Below the pieces are notes generated by a model. It saw nothing but the letters and a program-made list of their open reading frames with translations, had not been told where the DNA came from and ran no database searches. From the NCBI RefSeq assembly GCF_900129755.1, contig NZ_FQWT01000004.1:124001-188000 (forward strand): a DNA stretch of 64,000 bases, written 5' to 3'. Source of the DNA: Chryseobacterium oranimense. GTDB lineage: Bacteria > Bacteroidota > Bacteroidia > Flavobacteriales > Weeksellaceae. The position numbers and the translations under genes were made by a program. Of this stretch, positions 44,992 through 53,473 are shown piece after piece. Each line of letters starts with the position of its first letter. The stretch's first letter is position 1.

Positions 44992-46662
44992 ATGAAGAAG
45001 TTCAATATTAAATCTCCATTAGGAATTTTCTTGATTGCAGTGGTACCTTTGGTTATCCTGCTTATGTATTCAGGAATCAGATTAGACTTAACCAAAGAAA
45101 AAAGATATACACTCTCGGAAAATACGGTAAAAGTATTGGAATCCGTGAAAAAGCCGCTTACAGTAGATGTTTACCTTGAAGGAGATTTTCCGGCAAGCTT
45201 TAAACAGCTTCAGAGTGAGACGAAATTTATGCTGGAAGAGTTCAGAAAGATCAATCCGAAAATTGATTTTAAATTTATCGATCCCATCAAAACAAAAATG
45301 TCGCAGGACACTTTGATGGCAATGGGAATGCAGCCTTCCGTTCTTCCGGATGTAAAAGACGGCAAAATTTCGCAGATTACGCTTTTTCCTTATGCTGTCC
45401 TAAAATATGATAAAAGGGGAGTATCTATTCCGCTGGTAGTACAGCAGGCCGGGATAGATGCAGATCAGCAGCTGACAAGATCTATAGAAGGACTGGAGTA
45501 CAGCCTTGTTTCCAATATCAAGAATATTGCAGCCAATAAGAGAAAGAAAGTCGGTATTCTGGTCAATCAGGATGAATTGGGGCCTGAAGAGTTTCACAGC
45601 TTTATGCAGCTGGCACTGGAAAATTATGATGCGGGTCCTGTCATTCCAAAAAACCAGACAGAACTTACCCTTGAAGATCTTCCTTTGCTGAGACAGATGA
45701 GCGCCCTGGTAATTGCAAAGCCAAGGAAAGCATTTACAGATAATGAAAAAGTGATCCTTGACCAGTTTATTATGAACGGAGGAAAAACACTTTGGATGAT
45801 TGATGCCGTTAATGCTGAAATGGATACGCTGACAAGATCCAAAAAGCTGATGCCTTTCCCTGTAGATATCAATATGACAGATTTCTTCTTCAACTATGGA
45901 GTAAGGATCAATCCTGCCTTGGTAAAGGATGTAAAGAAATTTGCATTGTTGAAGCTGGTCACCGGAGAAGTGGGAGGGAATCCCCAGTATACAAGCCTTC
46001 CATGGCCTTATTTTCCACTTGGAATTGCTGAAAATGATAATCCGATCACGAAAAATATCAATCCGGTAAAATTTGAGTTCCCGACTTCCATCGATACGCT
46101 GGGCGGAAGAAAAAATATTAAAACAAAGGTTCTTTTCGAATCCAGTGAAAGAACGCTCCTGAAGCAGGTTCCTAATTATGTAGATTTGAAGGAAATTGCA
46201 AGTGTTGACAGTCTTGGACAAATGGAAAAGCCAAGCACACCAAAGATATTTGCCGTTGCATTGGAAGGAAAATTCAATTCTGCCTATGCTTCAAGAATTG
46301 AAAGAAAAGGTTATCCGGGTTTTAAAAGTCAGAGCCCTGAAAATAAAATGATCGTGATTGCAGACGGAGATGTCGGAAGAAACAAAATGCACAAAGGTGA
46401 GCCGCTTCCGATGGGAATTGACCGCCTGACGAACCAGGAGTTCGGTAACGAGCAGTTCCTGAGAAATGCTCTGGATTATCTTCTGGACGACAGCAACCTG
46501 ATGGCTCTCAGAAACAGAAACATTGAAGAAAGACTTCTGGACAGAAACCGCATCACGGAAGAAAAAACAAACTGGCAATGGCTGAATTTATTGCTGCCTT
46601 TGGTAGTCATCGGCCTGTTGGGAGGATTATTCTTTTGGATGAGAAAGAAGAAGTTTGGATAA
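44992..46662 (+). CDS. gldG: Gliding-motility auxiliary subunit GldG
   Basis: 556 residues from the ATG at 44992 (MKKFNIKSPLGIFLIAVVPLVILL); an upstream in-frame GTG at 44941 overlaps gldF and is unlikely. One N-terminal membrane segment, a large periplasmic ABC-type auxiliary domain (RYTLSENTVKVLESVKKPLTVDVYLEGDFPASF, VLDQFIMNGGKTLWMIDAV, IVIADGDVGRN) and a C-terminal membrane helix (LLLPLVVIGLLGGLFFWMRKK). It works with GldF and GldA. The gene is co-transcribed with gldF and ends at a clear terminator. Confidence 0.93.
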   Translation: MKKFNIKSPLGIFLIAVVPLVILLMYSGIRLDLTKEKRYTLSENTVKVLESVKKPLTVDVYLEGDFPASFKQLQSETKFMLEEFRKINPKIDFKFIDPIKTKMSQDTLMAMGMQPSVLPDVKDGKISQITLFPYAVLKYDKRGVSIPLVVQQAGIDADQQLTRSIEGLEYSLVSNIKNIAANKRKKVGILVNQDELGPEEFHSFMQLALENYDAGPVIPKNQTELTLEDLPLLRQMSALVIAKPRKAFTDNEKVILDQFIMNGGKTLWMIDAVNAEMDTLTRSKKLMPFPVDINMTDFFFNYGVRINPALVKDVKKFALLKLVTGEVGGNPQYTSLPWPYFPLGIAENDNPITKNINPVKFEFPTSIDTLGGRKNIKTKVLFESSERTLLKQVPNYVDLKEIASVDSLGQMEKPSTPKIFAVALEGKFNSAYASRIERKGYPGFKSQSPENKMIVIADGDVGRNKMHKGEPLPMGIDRLTNQEFGNEQFLRNALDYLLDDSNLMALRNRNIEERLLDRNRITEEKTNWQWLNLLLPLVVIGLLGGLFFWMRKKKFG

Positions 46663-46670
46663 ATAATCAT

Positions 46671-46707
46671 AAAGCCACTGCAATTGATAGCAGTGGCTTA
46701 TTTTTTA
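46671..46707. terminator. Terminator of gldG
   Basis: AAGCCACTGC pairs with GCAGTGGCTT, followed by a T-run; it can also serve the convergent SDR gene. Confidence 0.85.
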
Positions 46708-46763
46708 GTATAAAAAGCTCTTTTGAAATTAAAAAAGAGAGACCTAAAAGCCCTCTTTAAAAT

Positions 46764-47501
46764 TTACCATGGGCTGATCCCGGTTTCATCCTCTATATCA
46801 TTACTGTAGAATTGTCCTGTAGGCGCATCTTCACCGGTCAGCGTATGTTTCACGATAAAAGAAGCTGCACTTTCTACAGAGCCCGGACCGCTGTGGCCAT
46901 TGAAATCTGTGGCAGTATATCCCGGATCAATAACATTGACTTTAAAAGGTGAGTCTTTCAGTTCGTAAGCTAAAACAGTAGTATAAGCATTTAAGGCTGA
47001 TTTGGAAGGTCCATATGCCGCTCCTTTTACATGGTAATACTTCCAGCTTGGATCGTTATGTAATGTCAATGATCCGAGTCCCGAAGTAATATTGCTGATC
47101 CTCGGGCTCTCCGATTTTTTAAGCAGTTCTAAAAATGCCTGGGTTACACTGATCACTCCAAAAAAGTTGGTATCAAATACCGTCTGAATATCTGCGATAG
47201 GTGTTTCAGCTGCAGTCTGGGGATTTACTCCCAGAATACCTGCATTATTGATCAGAATGTCCAGTTTTCCCTGTTCTTTCTCTATCAGATCTTTGGCGGC
47301 TGAGATTGAACCCGGTTGGGTTACGTCAATCTCAATGGCTTTTATATTTTGAAAACCTTTTTCATTCAGCTCTTTTACAATGGCTTCACCTTTTTGGAGA
47401 TCGCGGCTTCCTAAATAGACGAATAATCCTTTTTCTGAAAGTTGTTTTGCGGTTTCAAGGCCAATACTTCTGTTGGCTCCTGTTATTAATACTGATTTCA
47501 T
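46764..47501 (-). CDS. SDR-family NAD(P)-dependent oxidoreductase
   Basis: 245 residues, classical short-chain dehydrogenase: cofactor motif TGANRSIG (GxxxGxG form), NNAG in ILINNAGILGV, catalytic Ser in ISNITSGLGS and YxxxK in YGPSKSALNAY. The substrate is unknown. A Crp/Fnr-like palindrome at 47554-47569, 52 bp upstream, repeats the one in front of the adjacent Crp/Fnr gene, suggesting that this regulator controls it. Confidence 0.9.
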   Translation of the reverse strand: MKSVLITGANRSIGLETAKQLSEKGLFVYLGSRDLQKGEAIVKELNEKGFQNIKAIEIDVTQPGSISAAKDLIEKEQGKLDILINNAGILGVNPQTAAETPIADIQTVFDTNFFGVISVTQAFLELLKKSESPRISNITSGLGSLTLHNDPSWKYYHVKGAAYGPSKSALNAYTTVLAYELKDSPFKVNVIDPGYTATDFNGHSGPGSVESAASFIVKHTLTGEDAPTGQFYSNDIEDETGISPW

Positions 47502-47553
47502 TTTTTTTGTTTTAATTGATGATGTAAAATTCCATCAAATAAATTGAATTCCG

Positions 47554-47569
47554 TTTGCCAAATGACAAA
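47554..47569 (-). promoter_or_regulatory. Crp/Fnr-type operator in front of the SDR gene
   Basis: TTTGCCAAATGACAAA has arms TTTGxCA and TGxCAAA. Apart from one base in the centre it is identical to the site at 48231-48246. Confidence 0.5.
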
Positions 47570-47621
47570 AAGCAAAAAAAATGAATTTAAAATTTATGGT
47601 AAAAGGACAGAAAGTGAAAAT

Positions 47622-48197
47622 CTAATATTTGGCAATGTTTTTCCTGATCCTGCTGAGCGAAGACTGGGTAATCCCAAGATAGGACGCAATATAGGAAAGG
47701 GGAATCTTATTGACTACAGTAGGATAGATCTCCAGAAATTTAAGATAACGGGTGGTTGCATCTTCCGAAACCAGCGGACTTCTTCTTTCCACTTTCTGGA
47801 TCAGCGCCCTTGAAATAATTTTATGGACGATGGCTTCCCATCCCACAATAGTCTGCAAAAGTTCCAGCCAGTCTTTTCTTTCAAAAACAATAAGCTTACA
47901 GTCGGTAACAGCCTGAACGTAAGTGCTGGAACAGATCTCATTATCAAAGCTTTCCAGATCTACAACAAGATTGTTTTCTTCAATAAAATATTTGGTGATT
48001 TCTTCGCCCTTATTATCGTAATAGCAAACCCTCAAAATTCCGCTGACGACGAATGCAACCTGACGTGCGATTTTTCCGGCTTCTGAAAAATATTCGTCAT
48101 TCGGCAGGTCTGTTTCTTTTGCCTTGCTGGCTATAAAGTCAATCTGCTGTTGGTTCAGATTTCCAAATCTTAAAATAAAATCAAACAGTTCTTTCAT
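47622..48197 (-). CDS. Crp/Fnr-family transcriptional regulator
   Basis: 191 residues from the ATG at 48197; the frame runs further upstream but that stretch overlaps the AraC gene and has no family resemblance. A cyclic-nucleotide-type jelly roll (YFSEAGKIARQVAFVVSGILRVCYYDNKGEEITKYFIEENNLV) is followed by a winged helix (KIPLSYIASYLGITQSSLSRIRKNI). The FNR iron-sulfur cysteines are absent, so the signal is unknown. TACCTTGC at 48202-48209 on the coding strand resembles a -7 element, with a palindromic site about 25 bp before it, suggesting autoregulation. Confidence 0.85.
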   Translation of the reverse strand: MKELFDFILRFGNLNQQQIDFIASKAKETDLPNDEYFSEAGKIARQVAFVVSGILRVCYYDNKGEEITKYFIEENNLVVDLESFDNEICSSTYVQAVTDCKLIVFERKDWLELLQTIVGWEAIVHKIISRALIQKVERRSPLVSEDATTRYLKFLEIYPTVVNKIPLSYIASYLGITQSSLSRIRKNIAKY

Positions 48198-48230
48198 GAA
48201 TGCAAGGTAGCTAAAGTTATTTTTTCTGCG

Positions 48231-48246
48231 TTTGCCATTTGACAAA
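48231..48246 (-). promoter_or_regulatory. Crp/Fnr-type operator in front of the Crp/Fnr gene
   Basis: TTTGCCATTTGACAAA is a near-perfect palindrome (six of seven arm pairs). It sits where the upstream promoter element of the Crp/Fnr gene is expected. Confidence 0.5.
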
Positions 48247-48282
48247 AAAGTATCTGAAAATAAAAAATGGTCTGTTATTTTT

Positions 48283-49197
48283 TTAATTAAATAATTTCCT
48301 GAATTCCAGAGGTGACAGATTGGTCTTTTGCTTAAACAGTTTGCTGAAAGACTGCGGATGCTCGAACCCCAATTCATAAGCAATTTCACTTACCGAAAGG
48401 TGAGTGGTGCTGAGTCGTTCTTTGGCTAGATCGATGAGTTTATTCTGGATATGCTGCTGGGTATTTTGCTGGGTATGAATCCTTAGCAAAGATCCTAAAT
48501 AATTGGGTGAAATGTTCATTTCTGCGGCTATGGTCTTTACAGAGGGAATCCCGTGTTCTATAAGATTTCCGCTGTCAATATACTTGGAAAGTACCTCCTC
48601 AAATCTTTCCAGAAGCTCGTGGCTGGATTTTTTCCGGGTAAAAAACTGCCGTTCATAAAAACGTTCCGAATAAATAAGCAGGAGCTCAATCTGGGCAACA
48701 ATAAGTTCCTGAGAGAATTTATCGATATTCGACTGGTATTCCCGCTCTATATTTTTCAGAATGTCTACAACAACTTTTTCCTCCCTGTCTGAAAGGAAAA
48801 GGGCTTCGTTAACATTATACCTGAAAAAGTCGTAAGATTTTATCTTTTTTGCGAGTGTGGTATTCCAGAGGAAATCAGGGTGAATGACCAACAGCCAGCC
48901 AGTGGGTTCCACCACCACATCAGGTTTTATTTCCAGTTTCAGAAACTGAAGCGGAGAAACAAAACATAAAACTCCGGAATCAAAGTCATATTCCTGCTGG
49001 CCGTAGTTAAACTTAGCGTTCACATTACGCTTCAGGCCGATGGAGTAAAAATTCTGGATCCATTTCAGCTCACTGTCATCCGTAGGGTAGTTCACCTGGC
49101 TGTAATCAATCAGGCTGATCATGGGATGTTCAGGACCGGGAAGATTACAGAAGGCATGAAATTCAGAAATTGTATTAAAGCGGAATGGAGATTTCAT
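48283..49197 (-). CDS. AraC-family transcriptional regulator
   Basis: 304 residues. The N-terminal AraC sensor domain is cupin-like (FNYGQQEYDFDSGVLCFVSPLQF) and the C-terminal double helix-turn-helix reads PSVKTIAAEMNISPNYLGSLLRIHT and LSVSEIAYELGFEHPQSFSKLFKQKTNLSPLEFRK. The adjacent SDR gene (49320-50159, same strand, upstream) is a likely target, as AraC-SDR pairs are common. A palindromic repeat lies between them. Confidence 0.9.
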   Translation of the reverse strand: MKSPFRFNTISEFHAFCNLPGPEHPMISLIDYSQVNYPTDDSELKWIQNFYSIGLKRNVNAKFNYGQQEYDFDSGVLCFVSPLQFLKLEIKPDVVVEPTGWLLVIHPDFLWNTTLAKKIKSYDFFRYNVNEALFLSDREEKVVVDILKNIEREYQSNIDKFSQELIVAQIELLLIYSERFYERQFFTRKKSSHELLERFEEVLSKYIDSGNLIEHGIPSVKTIAAEMNISPNYLGSLLRIHTQQNTQQHIQNKLIDLAKERLSTTHLSVSEIAYELGFEHPQSFSKLFKQKTNLSPLEFRKLFN

Positions 49198-49228
49198 AAT
49201 GCTAATTTAGTAAATTGTATAATGTCTA

Positions 49229-49289
49229 ATGCTTCGACTACGCTCAGCATGACATTGTTATAACATCTATGTCCGGAACGCAGTCGAAG
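49229..49289. repeat. Palindromic intergenic repeat (GCTTCGAC type)
   Basis: The left arm GCTTCGACTACGCTCAGCAT (49231-49250), continuing GAC, pairs imperfectly with GTCCGGAACGCAGTCGAAG (49271-49289). Same family as 43480-43584. Confidence 0.55.
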
Positions 49290-49319
49290 AATTGTAATTT
49301 TAATGGGCAAAAAGTGAAT

Positions 49320-50159
49320 TTATATCACAGTAGACACTGTCAGAGCTTCCCATTGTTTTGCATCACCGGTAATGGTTTTGATTTTTGTATCCAGAAATTC
49401 GGAAGTACCGCTTCCCAAAAGAAAATGAACCGGTGGATTCTCTACTTCACTAAGGGCAATCAGGGCTTCTGCACCTTTTTCAGGATCATTAGGCTGATTT
49501 CCGTTGATCTCGTTAAGATGGGCCTGTTCGGAATTTCTGGCTGTTTCATACACCTGGATTGGATTTGCCGGTGTTTTCACAGAATTTTTACTTAGGAAAT
49601 CCGTTCGGAAATAGCCGGGATAGACTACTGTTGCATGAACCCCGAATTCTTTAATTTCTTCAGCCAGAGATTCGGTAAGTCCTGCTACTGCAAACTTTGT
49701 GGCACAATAAATTCCCCAACCCGGAAAATTCCCGGAATAGCCTCCAATAGAAGAAATATTAAACAGGTGACCTGACTTTTGCTCCCGCAGATAAGGAACG
49801 GTATTCCTGATCACATTCAGGGTGCCGAATACATTAACGTCAAAATTGGCTCTTGCTTCTTCATCTGTCAGTTCTTCCAGGGTACCGATCTGTCCGTATC
49901 CGGCATTGTTCACCACCACATCGATCTGTCCGAAATGCTCAACTGTTTTTAAAATTGCTGTCCGTACATCTTCGTTATCTGTTAAATTCAGTTCGAGAGG
50001 CAGAAATGCTTCGGATTTTTCTCCTATTTCTGAGATTAAAGACTGTGTGTTTCTTGTGGCTGCGGCTACACGGTAGTTTTTTGCCAATAATTTTTTCACC
50101 AGGGCCAGTCCAAGACCTTTTGAGGCTCCTGTTACGAACCATACTTTTTTTGTTTCCAT
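49320..50159 (-). CDS. SDR-family oxidoreductase
   Basis: 279 residues from the ATG at 50159 (METKKVWFVTGASKGLG); an ATG 27 bp upstream adds residues outside the fold. Motifs: TGASKGLG, NNAGYGQIG, ISSIGGYSG and YCATKFAV (YxxxK), then a C-terminal extension typical of the ketoreductase group (EVENPPVHFLLG). The substrate is unknown. It is probably controlled by the AraC protein downstream. Confidence 0.9.
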   Translation of the reverse strand: METKKVWFVTGASKGLGLALVKKLLAKNYRVAAATRNTQSLISEIGEKSEAFLPLELNLTDNEDVRTAILKTVEHFGQIDVVVNNAGYGQIGTLEELTDEEARANFDVNVFGTLNVIRNTVPYLREQKSGHLFNISSIGGYSGNFPGWGIYCATKFAVAGLTESLAEEIKEFGVHATVVYPGYFRTDFLSKNSVKTPANPIQVYETARNSEQAHLNEINGNQPNDPEKGAEALIALSEVENPPVHFLLGSGTSEFLDTKIKTITGDAKQWEALTVSTVI

Positions 50160-50252
50160 TTTTACTCGGTTTAAATAATGATACAAAGATCATAGAAGCA
50201 GAAAAAGTAAACGTAGCCCAATCGACGAATCATGTAATCAGATCGTGGATCG

Positions 50253-50282
50253 TCATAAAAAAAGAAGCCTGGAAGCTTCTTT
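50253..50282 (-). terminator. Terminator of the DUF2314-ankyrin gene
   Basis: On the minus strand AAAGAAGC pairs with GCTTCTTT, then seven T. It lies 20 bp after the stop at 50304. Confidence 0.8.
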
Positions 50283-50303
50283 AGTCTGATATTTAAGTGA
50301 TTT

Positions 50304-51122
50304 TTAATCTTTTAATACCGGAATAATATGTTCCCAGTTCAGCTGTTCGGCATAATCCAGGGCTGTTTTCCCGTTATTTGATTTTATATTTTTATCTGCT
50401 CCGGCTTTTAAAATAACCTTAACAGAGGTTAGGTTTCCTGCTATTGTTTCTTTGTGAAGAAGTGTAAGACCGTTTTCATCACTGTAGCCGATCTCATCGG
50501 GATATTCCTGGAGAAATTTCACTAATTCTTCTTCCATATTTTTGCTCATAGGATGCTCTACAAGATTTTCAGGTTTTTCTTTCTGTTCGTTCACTACAAG
50601 TATTTCATTAAAATCTCCGAAGTCAAGCTGCCACGCATCATCATGCTCTTTTCTTTCATCTTCGGACATATCAGCCCTCATTTTGTGAATGGTAAACCCA
50701 CCATAAGTTTTGGGTAAATTTTCCTCTTCTGTAATTAGAAGTTTAGCAAGATCTGTAGGGGTTTTTGCAGCCGGAGTAATGGCAAAAAGCCAATCGCTGA
50801 TTTCATTCAGAGGGATTTCAAAATAATCTCCTGCCTGGATATTGGTAAGGTTGTTTGGTTCATTAATCAGAAAACCACTTACGGTATCTCCATCGAATTC
50901 AATTTCATTGATCCACATATGTTCCACTGTATCTTCTCCTGTTTCCGGATCCTCCTCCCGGAATACAGCTTTTACACAGGCAAGATCTAGAGCCGGGATA
51001 ATTCTTCTGTTTTCCCAGGATTGCTCCCTCCAGAAATATTTAAAGGTTTTCCTTGCTTTTTCATACGCTGCGATCATTTTGGGGTCTTTCCCGTCAGTAA
51101 ATATAAACGAATTCTCTTCCAT
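50304..51122 (-). CDS. DUF2314 domain fused to ankyrin repeats
   Basis: 272 residues with no signal peptide. Residues 1-115 match DUF2314: YEKARKTFKYFWREQSWENRR, VEHMWINEIEFDGDTVSGFLINEP, AGDYFEIPLNEISDWLFA. A linker (115-200) leads to two to three ankyrin repeats (ENGLTLLHKETIAGNLTSVKVILKAGADKNIKSNNGKTALDYAEQ). DUF2314 proteins are often found as intracellular partners in contact-dependent toxin loci, so an immunity-like role is possible. It heads a group of four similar-sized, acidic, leftward genes. Confidence 0.82.
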   Translation of the reverse strand: MEENSFIFTDGKDPKMIAAYEKARKTFKYFWREQSWENRRIIPALDLACVKAVFREEDPETGEDTVEHMWINEIEFDGDTVSGFLINEPNNLTNIQAGDYFEIPLNEISDWLFAITPAAKTPTDLAKLLITEEENLPKTYGGFTIHKMRADMSEDERKEHDDAWQLDFGDFNEILVVNEQKEKPENLVEHPMSKNMEEELVKFLQEYPDEIGYSDENGLTLLHKETIAGNLTSVKVILKAGADKNIKSNNGKTALDYAEQLNWEHIIPVLKD

Positions 51123-51160
51123 TGTGACTGGTCTTTAAAATTTAATAATTATAATAGTAT

Positions 51161-51197
51161 CGGGTTTCAGAAATGTCCTGCAACATTCTGAAACCCG
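51161..51197. other. Strong hairpin without clear T-run
   Basis: CGGGTTTCAGAA (51161-51172) pairs perfectly with TTCTGAAACCCG (51186-51197), 75-110 bp after the stop of the 51271 gene. It probably slows or ends transcription into the DUF2314 gene, but lacks the T-run of a standard terminator. Confidence 0.5.
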
Positions 51198-51270
51198 GTA
51201 TTCTTTATTTTGATTAAAAATATGAAAAATATAAACAATTGTTTGAATTTTTCAATAAAATTTCAATGGT

Positions 51271-51912
51271 TTAACATTCCTGGTTCACAGTCTCCGGAAG
51301 AAGAACTGCTGTTTTGTAATAACTTATATCGGTTGTCATCCGGTTTTGAAGTTCGTTAAAGGTTGAATATTCGTAATGCTGCCAGTCCAGGTCATTTTCC
51401 GGGTTTGGGGTCTTGTCTATAGCAAGTTCCAGTTTTCCGTCTTCCTGGTAGCTGAATTCTATGGCGGCATATTTTTCACCGTTTTCATCCAAAGTATACC
51501 AGCATTTCGTGGTTCTTTCCAGTATTGGCTTCAGGGTTTCGTTGTCCAGGATCTGAGAGCAGATAAAGTTTTCCGGGTCATCATAATGAAAAACGGTTTT
51601 GGAGATGAGAGGTTTTTCGTCCACAGCCAGTGAGTACATTTTGTTGGTGGCAATGATGAAATCCCCTGCAGCTTCTCTTTTTTCAATATCGAAAAGATCA
51701 GATTTTTCTTTCAGATAGTTTACAACCTGTTCCTCATCTTCATCATGGCTCATAAAATAACTGATGCTGTATATTTCATCTTCGGTAAGAAATTCTATTT
51801 CTTTCAGCACTTCGGAATCTTTTTCGTAATAATATAAATGATAGTCGTCCAGTTTCTCAGCCTTAGCCTTCGAAATCACTTCTCCAAAAATGTTTTTATA
51901 TACCTTTTTCAT
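51271..51912 (-). CDS. Hypothetical cytoplasmic protein
   Basis: 213 residues, acidic, without signal or membrane segment; no family was recognised. A short stretch, DEIYSISYFMSHDEDEEQVVNYLKEK, resembles ALFALHYYLDPEDNETELLEKY of the next gene upstream (52014-52655), which has exactly the same length, and the regions after it also align loosely. The two may be diverged duplicates. Frame quality (ATG start, normal codon use) supports a real gene. Confidence 0.6.
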   Translation of the reverse strand: MKKVYKNIFGEVISKAKAEKLDDYHLYYYEKDSEVLKEIEFLTEDEIYSISYFMSHDEDEEQVVNYLKEKSDLFDIEKREAAGDFIIATNKMYSLAVDEKPLISKTVFHYDDPENFICSQILDNETLKPILERTTKCWYTLDENGEKYAAIEFSYQEDGKLELAIDKTPNPENDLDWQHYEYSTFNELQNRMTTDISYYKTAVLLPETVNQEC

Positions 51913-52013
51913 GTTTAGTAGTTTAATCTGTTGTTATTAGTGTATCGGCCGTCAGTGTATTTTATGTATACAGCATATTTAAGACCATGTTTTTATATTT
52001 TATAGATCTTGGC

Positions 52014-52655
52014 CTATAATTGTGGCAAAAATTCATTATTTACATACCATGCCCGCATTTTTGGCAGAATTTTCATCCGCTGCATAAGCTGTTCTGCCTG
52101 TATGCCAATAATTCCTCTTTCCAGATCCTGGGAATCGGTATCTATGCCTTGGGGAAAATATTCAATATCTGTAAATCTTCCTGAATGAAAACGAGAGTCA
52201 AAATATTCTCCGTTCAGGTAGCTGTCGGTATTGTAATAACTTTTTAACAGCTGGTAATGGAATGTATCGGTTTCAGGAAGGGCAGGGTCAGTACATTCCC
52301 AGGCAATAGGAAAATTTCGGTCATCATATAGTTCGCGGATGATAAGATTTGAGAAAGTATTGCTGTCGAAATCATAATATTTCACTGTTTCTACCCAAAG
52401 ATCACCATACGCATTCCTTGTTCTGAAGCTCAGTATTTCCAAGGCTGGTATGTCTCTGTATTTTTCCAGAAGTTCCGTTTCGTTGTCTTCAGGATCTAAG
52501 TAATAATGTAAGGCAAAGAGAGCATCAGAATGATATTGTTCTCTTATTTTTAGTTTTCCGTGAGCTAAAAAATGCTTGTACCATCTGGATTTTTTCTTAT
52601 AGGTTTCCGGGTCATTTATGTATTTAAAATCCTCATCCCTGTATTCAATTTTCAT
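52014..52655 (-). CDS. Hypothetical cytoplasmic protein
   Basis: 213 residues, rich in Asp, Glu and Tyr, no signal peptide, no recognised family. It opens MKIEYRDEDFKYINDPETYKKKSRWYKHFLAHGKLK and contains FALHYYLDPEDNETELLEKY, similar to the protein at 51271-51912. Its place in a run of small acidic proteins suggests an immunity or contact-response role, but nothing in the sequence proves it. Confidence 0.6.
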   Translation of the reverse strand: MKIEYRDEDFKYINDPETYKKKSRWYKHFLAHGKLKIREQYHSDALFALHYYLDPEDNETELLEKYRDIPALEILSFRTRNAYGDLWVETVKYYDFDSNTFSNLIIRELYDDRNFPIAWECTDPALPETDTFHYQLLKSYYNTDSYLNGEYFDSRFHSGRFTDIEYFPQGIDTDSQDLERGIIGIQAEQLMQRMKILPKMRAWYVNNEFLPQL

Positions 52656-52858
52656 GGTTTAGTTTTCTGACCCCAAATATATTTAAAATCAAAGAATTAA
52701 GGAATTATATCTGCATTTTTATAACAATGATTTTTTGCTAAGAAGCCAGGATATATGATTTCAGAAGCGTAAATAATATTTTGCCACCATTAATGAAACA
52801 TGCGGAAAGTATCAATGTAAAAATAATTGGAAAGTGTTTTTATTTTCAGCAATTAGAA

Positions 52859-53287
52859 TTAAACATCCTTGATGAAATCCTCATATTCATAATAAAACCT
52901 TTCAAAGCCATCCATTTTATCCCGGAAAAATTCGAAAACTTCCTGCCAAGTATTTTTGTTGAATATGGAAACTCCGTATTTTTCAACCCAGATTTTGCTG
53001 ATCACTTTGCCGTTGTCCAGGGTAAAATATTCCTCTTTCTGAAAGTCTCCGATGAAGTCTTTCAAAATATCTTCCAGTGACCAGATCTTCTCATAATAAG
53101 CATTCCGGAAGAGTTCATCTTTCATTTCGATATCTAAGGATACCTCCGCCTTTTTATTATCAGCATTAAATTTAAATGACATATCCTTGATCTTCGTATC
53201 ATAAAGGAGCCATTTTCTGGGAAAAGACTTTCCGAAAGCCGTCCAAAATTCCTTTTTTAATTGTTGTGCTTCTTGTTTACTGAACAT
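52859..53287 (-). CDS. DUF4268 domain protein
   Basis: 142 residues: MFSKQEAQQLKKEFWTAFGKSF, then MSFKFNADNKKAEVSLDIEM and VSIFNKNTWQEVFEFFRDKMDGFERFYYEYEDF, the whole of DUF4268. The domain also occurs fused to nuclease-like domains, but stands alone here. The ATG at 53287 is chosen over a TTG two codons upstream, because that TTG lies inside a TATGTTTG -7-like box (53298-53291). The 203 bp downstream toward 52656 hold nothing recognisable. Confidence 0.8.
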   Translation of the reverse strand: MFSKQEAQQLKKEFWTAFGKSFPRKWLLYDTKIKDMSFKFNADNKKAEVSLDIEMKDELFRNAYYEKIWSLEDILKDFIGDFQKEEYFTLDNGKVISKIWVEKYGVSIFNKNTWQEVFEFFRDKMDGFERFYYEYEDFIKDV

Positions 53288-53473
53288 ATACAAACATAAG
53301 GATTTAATAGCGAAAAGGCAAAAGGGTGAAGATTAATAGTGATAATGAAGATGAGAAACAAAAAATAAGGAATGTATAGGAACCAATTAACAAATTTGAT
53401 ATTTAGCCTTTTGCATTTTCACCTCATTAATATGCATTTATATAATTCAAACTATTTTCTTATTTTTGCTGTA

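Noticed and set aside
45400..46221. 273-codon open frame on the minus strand inside gldG
   Set aside because: Cys/Phe/Ile-rich shadow of gldG with no domain and no promoter.
46735..46761. Possible hairpin AAAGAG/CTCTTT after the SDR gene
   Set aside because: Six-base stem with a long loop; the stronger terminator at 46671-46707 already serves this junction.
48198..48389. Extended start of the Crp/Fnr gene upstream to 48389
   Set aside because: The added residues overlap the AraC gene, resemble no family and would cover the palindromic operator and -7 box.
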